This document shows positions 6,600 through 10,201 of a stretch of DNA of 10,201 nucleotides, piece after piece. Source of the stretch: JBMOMT01 sp049324835 (GTDB taxonomy: Bacteria > Chloroflexota > Anaerolineae > CAYNKW01); the NCBI GenBank assembly GCA_049324835.1, contig JBMOMT010000048.1:1-10201 (forward strand). The letters are read 5' to 3'. The notes under the pieces were generated by a model. It did no database searches. It was not told the DNA's origin and saw only the letters and a list, made by a program, of their open reading frames with translations. Each line of letters starts with the position of its first letter. Position 1 is the first letter of the stretch. Both the position numbers and the translations under genes were made by a program.

Positions 6600-9500
6600 T
6601 TGGATCCGGGCAGCCAGGTCAGCCACCGTCGGGTTCTCGAATAGAGTCCGCAGCGGCAGTTCGACGTGGAATTCCTCCCGCACCCGCGAGATGAACTGCG
6701 TCGCCAGCAGCGAGTGACCACCCAGATCGAAGAAACTGTCGAATACCCCCACACGCTCCAGGCCCAAAAGCCCGGCGCACATTTCGGCCAGCGCAGCCTC
6801 GGTCTCGTCGCGCGGCGCCACGTAGGTGTGCTCTGGCTCCAGATGGCGACGGTCTGGCGCTGGCAGCGCCTTACGATCCACCTTGCCGCTGGGTGAGAGG
6901 GGCAAAGCCGGCAAGGCCATAAAAGCCGACGGCACCATGTATTCTGGCAGTTTTCGTCGCAAAAAGTCGCGCAGCTCAGCAGCGACTGCCTCCAAACCAT
7001 CAGCCGGCACCACATAAGCCACCAATCGCCTGTCACCGGGCACGTCCTCCCGCGCCACAACCACCCCATCCTGCACGGCGGGGTGCTGCTCCAGCACGGC
7101 CTCGATCTCACCCAACTCGATGCGGAATCCCCTCACCTTTACCTGATGGTCGATGCGGCCCAGAAACTCGAGGTTGCCATCGGCGCGGTAACGCGCCAGA
7201 TCACCCGTCCGGTACAGCCGCGCTTCCGGGCTATCATCAAAGGGATCACGGACAAACTTTTCTGCCGTCAGGTCCGGTCGGTTGCGATAACCTCGCGCCA
7301 GGCTCACCCCGGCCACACAGAGCTCACCCGGCACGCCGATGGGCGCGAGCTGCTGGTTGGCATCCAGCACGTAGAGTCGGGTGTTGGCAATGGGCCGCCC
7401 GATGGGTGGATTGTACGGCTCGTGCTCGTCGCAGCGGTAAGCCGAGGCGCATACCGTCGTCTCGGTGGGGCCATAGGCGTTGAAAAAGTCGCGCCCCGGC
7501 GCCCACCGTCTCACCAGCTCCACCGTGCAGGCCTCGCCGGCAGCGATGACCGTCTCCAGGTGGGGTAACTCTTGCTGGGGCAAAACAGCCAGCACCGAAG
7601 GCGGCAGGGTGACGTTGGTCACCGCCTGCTCGCTGAGCAACCGCACCAACTCTGGCCCAGACACCAGTATCTCCTGCGGCGCCAGCACCAGTGCCGCACC
7701 GTTGCGCAACGCCATAAACGTCTCCCACACCGAGGCGTCGAAACTGAAAGGCGAAAACTGCAACACCCGGCTGCCATGATGGAGGCCAAAGGTTTTCTTT
7801 TGCCAGGCCGTCAGGTTAACCAGTCCACGATGGCGCAGCATCGTCGCCTTGGGCAATCCCGTCGAGCCGGAGGTATAGATCACGTAAGCCAGGTTTTCTG
7901 CCGTGACCCCAGCCGCCAGATTGGTCTGTGGCTCCTGGGCGATCAGGGGCCAATCGGTGTCCAGGCAGATCGTGAGACGCGCGGTGTGAGGTGTGCTTTG
8001 TAAATTGGCCCATTCGCCAACCCGCTCTTGCAGATGCAACTGGGTGAGCAGCACCGATGCGCCAGAGTCCTGCAACATGAAAGCCAGCCGATCTTGCGGA
8101 TAGTTGGGGTCCAGGGGCAGGTAGGCTCCACCGGCCTTGAGGATGCCCAGAATGCCCACCACCATCTCCAACGAGCGCTCGGTCGAAATGGCCACCAATG
8201 CCTCTGGCCCCACACCCAGTTTTTGCAGATGATGGGCCAGTTGATTGGCCCGCGCGTTCAACTCGCCGTAGGTCAACTGCCGGTCCTGATAGAGGACGGC
8301 CAGCGCGTTGGGCCGCGCGGCAGCCTGAGCCTCGAACAGCGCGTGGATGGTCGCTTCGCGCTCAAATGGCGCCGCCGTATCGTTCCATTCCAGCAGCAGT
8401 TTTCGCCGCTCGGTTTCGGTGAGCAGCGGCAGCGACGCGATGCGCTGCGATGGATCGGCCACGATGGCCTGGAGCAGCGTGCGGTAATGAGTCACCAGCC
8501 GCTCGATGGTGTCTCGATCAAAGAGATCGGTATTGTATTCCACGTAACCGTTCAGGCCATCCGGCCCGCCCGCCATGGAAAGGGTCAGATCGAATTTGGC
8601 CGTGCCGCTCTCAGCCTCCACCGGACGGATCGTCAGGCCGGGCAGGTCTATGGCCTCCAGCGGCGTGTTGTCCAGCACAAACATCACCTGAAAAAGCGGC
8701 GTGTGGCTCAGATCGCGGTTCGGTTGGAGCGCTTCCACCAACATCTCGAAGGGCAAATCCTGATGGGCGTAGGCTCCCAACGCCGTCTGCCGCACGCGAC
8801 GCAGCAACTCTTGAAAGCTGGGCTCGCCCGAAAGATCGGTTCGTATGACCAGCGTGTTGACGAAAAAGCCGATCAAGCCTTCGATCTCTTTGCGGGTGCG
8901 GTTGGCGATGGGTGTGCCCACGTTGATGTCTGGCTGGCCGGTGTAGCGATAGAGCAACGCCTGAAAAGCTGCCAGCAAGGTCATGAACAGCGTTGCACCC
9001 TCCCGTTGACCGAACGCCTGGATGGCCCCGGTCAATTCCTGGGGCAAATTGAAAGTGATGTGCGCGCCGTTGGCGCTCTGCACCGCCGGCCGGGACCGGT
9101 CGGTGGGTAATTCCAGCATGGGCGGACTGCCGGATAACTGCTCCTTCCAGTAATCCAATTGGGCCTGTAACGCCTCGCCTTGCAGCCACGCCCGCTGCCA
9201 GTGGGAGAAATCGGCGTATTGTACCGCCAGCTCTGGCAAAGGTGAGGCCTGGCCGGCCACAAGGGCGCGATAGAGCTGCCCCATCTCCCGCAGCAGCACC
9301 CCCATCGACCAGCCATCGGAGATGATGTGGTGCATCGTGAGCAGGGCGATGTGCTCTGCATCGGCCAGCCGCAGCAGCCTGGCCCGCAGCAACGGCCCTC
9401 GGCCCAGGTCGAACGGTCGTCGAGCCTCTTCAGTAGCCCGCTGCAGCGCCTCGATCTCACGCTCTGTCTCTGGCAGCCCGCTCAGATCTTCCAACGGCAG

Positions 9501-10201
9501 GGTCACGATCCTCTCGGAAAGAATCGACTGGGTCGGTTTGCCACCCTGCGAGGGGAAAACGGTGCGCAGCAGCTCGTGCCGCCGCAGGATCTCGTTCAGC
9601 GCTCCCTCCAGAGCCACGACGTCGAGCGCGCCGCTGAGCCGCACAGCCATGGGAATGTTGTAACTCGGGCTGTTCGGTTCCAGTTGATCCAGGAACCACA
9701 ACCGCTGTTGCGCAAAGGACAGCGGTAGATCGCCCTCGCGAGGAACCGGCACGATGGGTGGCTCTGATGCGACACCTGGCGCTTGAGCCGCTGCCCGTAG
9801 AATGGGGGCCAACTGGGCCACAGTGGGCTTTTCGAACAGATGGCGCAGCGCAAGCTCCACCTGAAAGGCCTCTCGCACCCGCGAGGCAACCTGAGTCGCC
9901 AGCAGGGAATGGCCGCCCAGGTCGAAAAAGCTGTCGTGCACGCCCACCCGATCCACACCCAACACCTGGCCCCAAATGCCGGCCAGAATCTCTTCTTCCG
10001 GCGTGCGCGGCGCGACAAAAGAATCCGCCAGGTCCGGGCGTGTGCCATCGGGCGCGGGCAGGGCGCGCCGATCCACCTTGCCGCTGGGCGTCAACGGCAT
10101 CTCGTCCAGCGTCACAAAAACCGCCGGCAGCATGTAATCTGGCAGGCTCGCCCTGAGATACTCCCGCAACTCACCTGTCGAGGGCTCAGGCTGGCGCAGC
10201 A
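6459..10201 (-). CDS. Non-ribosomal peptide synthetase, partial (A-end)-PCP-C-A(Phe)-PCP, 5' end outside window
   Basis: This is a modular NRPS subunit that activates an amino acid as its adenylate, tethers it to a phosphopantetheine arm and condenses it onto the growing peptide. The frame is open to the right edge; the first in-frame start-like codon (TTG, 10169) lies inside an A domain, so the true start is outside. Numbering residues from 10169, the order is: end of an A domain (to about 42, motif PSGKVDR); PCP (52-125, LGGHS with Ser88); C domain (147-585, SFAQQRLWFLDQL and HHIISDG with His281); complete A domain (607-1105, YTSGSTG, FDASVWE, NAYGPTE, YRTGDL); PCP (1115-1190, Ser1153); and a charged helical tail ending in VAGE and TGA. 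There is no thioesterase, reductase or epimerisation domain, so the chain must pass to another protein, most likely the overlapping next gene. NRPS identity is certain; Phe specificity is inferred from the pocket code. Confidence 0.97.
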   Translation of the reverse strand, partial: LRQPEPSTGELREYLRASLPDYMLPAVFVTLDEMPLTPSGKVDRRALPAPDGTRPDLADSFVAPRTPEEEILAGIWGQVLGVDRVGVHDSFFDLGGHSLLATQVASRVREAFQVELALRHLFEKPTVAQLAPILRAAAQAPGVASEPPIVPVPREGDLPLSFAQQRLWFLDQLEPNSPSYNIPMAVRLSGALDVVALEGALNEILRRHELLRTVFPSQGGKPTQSILSERIVTLPLEDLSGLPETEREIEALQRATEEARRPFDLGRGPLLRARLLRLADAEHIALLTMHHIISDGWSMGVLLREMGQLYRALVAGQASPLPELAVQYADFSHWQRAWLQGEALQAQLDYWKEQLSGSPPMLELPTDRSRPAVQSANGAHITFNLPQELTGAIQAFGQREGATLFMTLLAAFQALLYRYTGQPDINVGTPIANRTRKEIEGLIGFFVNTLVIRTDLSGEPSFQELLRRVRQTALGAYAHQDLPFEMLVEALQPNRDLSHTPLFQVMFVLDNTPLEAIDLPGLTIRPVEAESGTAKFDLTLSMAGGPDGLNGYVEYNTDLFDRDTIERLVTHYRTLLQAIVADPSQRIASLPLLTETERRKLLLEWNDTAAPFEREATIHALFEAQAAARPNALAVLYQDRQLTYGELNARANQLAHHLQKLGVGPEALVAISTERSLEMVVGILGILKAGGAYLPLDPNYPQDRLAFMLQDSGASVLLTQLHLQERVGEWANLQSTPHTARLTICLDTDWPLIAQEPQTNLAAGVTAENLAYVIYTSGSTGLPKATMLRHRGLVNLTAWQKKTFGLHHGSRVLQFSPFSFDASVWETFMALRNGAALVLAPQEILVSGPELVRLLSEQAVTNVTLPPSVLAVLPQQELPHLETVIAAGEACTVELVRRWAPGRDFFNAYGPTETTVCASAYRCDEHEPYNPPIGRPIANTRLYVLDANQQLAPIGVPGELCVAGVSLARGYRNRPDLTAEKFVRDPFDDSPEARLYRTGDLARYRADGNLEFLGRIDHQVKVRGFRIELGEIEAVLEQHPAVQDGVVVAREDVPGDRRLVAYVVPADGLEAVAAELRDFLRRKLPEYMVPSAFMALPALPLSPSGKVDRKALPAPDRRHLEPEHTYVAPRDETEAALAEMCAGLLGLERVGVFDSFFDLGGHSLLATQFISRVREEFHVELPLRTLFENPTVADLAARIQESRQESQSDAIKIAQMLELVGQLSEEEAAAMLAEKAGLLEEGVAGE
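6464..6480 (-). promoter_or_regulatory. Ribosome binding site and GTG start of the second NRPS gene, inside the end of the first
   Basis: Reading the minus strand, GGAGG (6480-6476) is followed by a 9-base spacer and GTG (6466-6464). In the second gene's frame the spacer contains TAG (6472-6470), so translation cannot start further upstream. The site lies in the last codons of the first gene, whose TGA is at 6461-6459, giving the overlap GTGAGTGA. This arrangement is typical of translational coupling, which would keep the two partner synthetases in similar amounts. No room is left for a separate promoter at the junction. Confidence 0.85.
6600..6827 (-). other. Peptidyl carrier protein domain (LGGHS type), last domain of the first gene
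   Basis: The segment contains RVGVFDSFFDLGGHSLLATQ, with the phosphopantetheine serine at codon 6713-6711. It carries the predicted phenylalanyl intermediate. The next C domain is on the second protein, so transfer must occur between proteins. Confidence 0.93.
6855..8351 (-). other. Adenylation domain predicted to activate phenylalanine
   Basis: Aligned by motif to the gramicidin S synthetase GrsA Phe domain, the ten specificity positions read D811 A812 W815 T854 I875 A877 A898 V906 C907 K1096 (residues counted from 10169), giving DAWTIAAVCK. GrsA itself has DAWTIAAICK, a single conservative difference. The A3 loop is TSGSTGLPKAT, with Ala where Gly is usual after PK. The core between A3 and A6 is of a different subtype from the other A domains in this window, while the flanks are very similar to them. 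Specificity is inferred; the match to the Phe code is strong. Confidence 0.88.
8415..9731 (-). other. Condensation domain (LCL-like) of the Phe module
   Basis: The domain opens with LPLSFAQQRLWFLDQL (C1) and carries HHIISDGWS (C3); the second His, codon 9329-9327, is the catalytic-motif residue. Later motifs include the conserved IGFFVNTL and AYAHQDLPFE. The SFAQQRLW opening and intact HHxxxDG resemble C domains that join an L-configured upstream donor, and the extra HH motif of dual epimerising C domains is not seen. The subtype is inferred from motifs only; placing the domain in a C-domain tree would settle it. Confidence 0.9.
9795..10016 (-). other. Peptidyl carrier protein domain (LGGHS type)
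   Basis: The segment starts with FVAPRTPEEE and contains GVHDSFFDLGGHSLLATQ. The serine codon at 9908-9906 is the predicted 4'-phosphopantetheine attachment site. The GGHS form is the one usually found in carriers that hand over directly to a condensation domain, which is what follows here. Confidence 0.93.
10044..10201 (-). other. C-terminal end of an adenylation domain (incomplete)
   Basis: Only the last part of this A domain is visible. It contains LPDYMLPA followed by the A10 motif PSGKVDRRALP, whose lysine normally contacts the adenylate. The core pocket motifs A3 to A6 are outside the window, so the substrate of this module cannot be read. It belongs to the module immediately before the Phe module. 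Confidence 0.9.

Noticed and set aside
5012..9731. Epimerisation or dual epimerisation-condensation domains within the window
   Set aside because: Each HHxxxDG motif sits in a domain that opens with SFAQQRLWFLDQL and precedes an A domain, as C domains do; no additional HH-type domain lies after any complete PCP.
6459..10169. TTG at 10169 as the start of the first gene
   Set aside because: The frame stays open upstream to the edge and the residues before it continue the A-domain sequence (QPEPSTGELREYL), so this is an internal leucine codon.

Overview
The window is the interior of a non-ribosomal peptide synthetase (NRPS) gene cluster. It is GC-rich and coding essentially from edge to edge, entirely on the minus strand. 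Gene order in the direction of transcription runs from high to low coordinates. The sequence does not fix the organism. The GC-rich multimodular NRPS with LCL-type condensation domains would suit several bacterial phyla rich in such clusters, and I do not assign one.

Two large NRPS genes are present and both are cut by the window. Gene 1 (10201 down to 6459) enters from the right edge in the C-terminal end of an adenylation (A) domain. It continues as PCP - C - A - PCP and ends in a short charged helical tail. Its complete A domain has the ten-residue pocket code DAWTIAAVCK, which matches the known phenylalanine code. Gene 2 (6466 down to the left edge) starts with GTG inside the end of gene 1, an 8-base overlap, behind a good Shine-Dalgarno sequence. 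It encodes an N-terminal helical leader followed by C - A - PCP - C - A - PCP. I translated gene 2 codon by codon over its whole visible length of 2155 codons: one frame stays open without a stop or frameshift and runs off the left edge. The last visible codon is the Asp of the PCP core motif LGGD; only the first base of the following codon, expected to be the phosphopantetheine serine, is inside the window.

The two complete A domains of gene 2 have nearly the same, unfamiliar pocket codes (DAEDVVTIVK and DAEDMVTIIK), so they probably load the same or very similar monomers. All three C domains carry an intact HHxxxDG motif and look like the LCL class, and no epimerisation domain lies inside the window. 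The inferred product segment is therefore L-X - L-Phe - Y - Y', with X and Y unknown. The final LGGD-type carrier protein hints that an epimerisation domain may follow just beyond the left edge.

I see no tRNA, rRNA, CRISPR array, insertion sequence, promoter or terminator, and no intergenic stretch at all. The long open frames on the plus strand are antisense shadows of the NRPS genes. The most noteworthy points are the twin unusual A-domain pockets, the mosaic relation between the Phe A domain and its neighbours, the LGGD carrier protein at the edge and the coupled gene junction.
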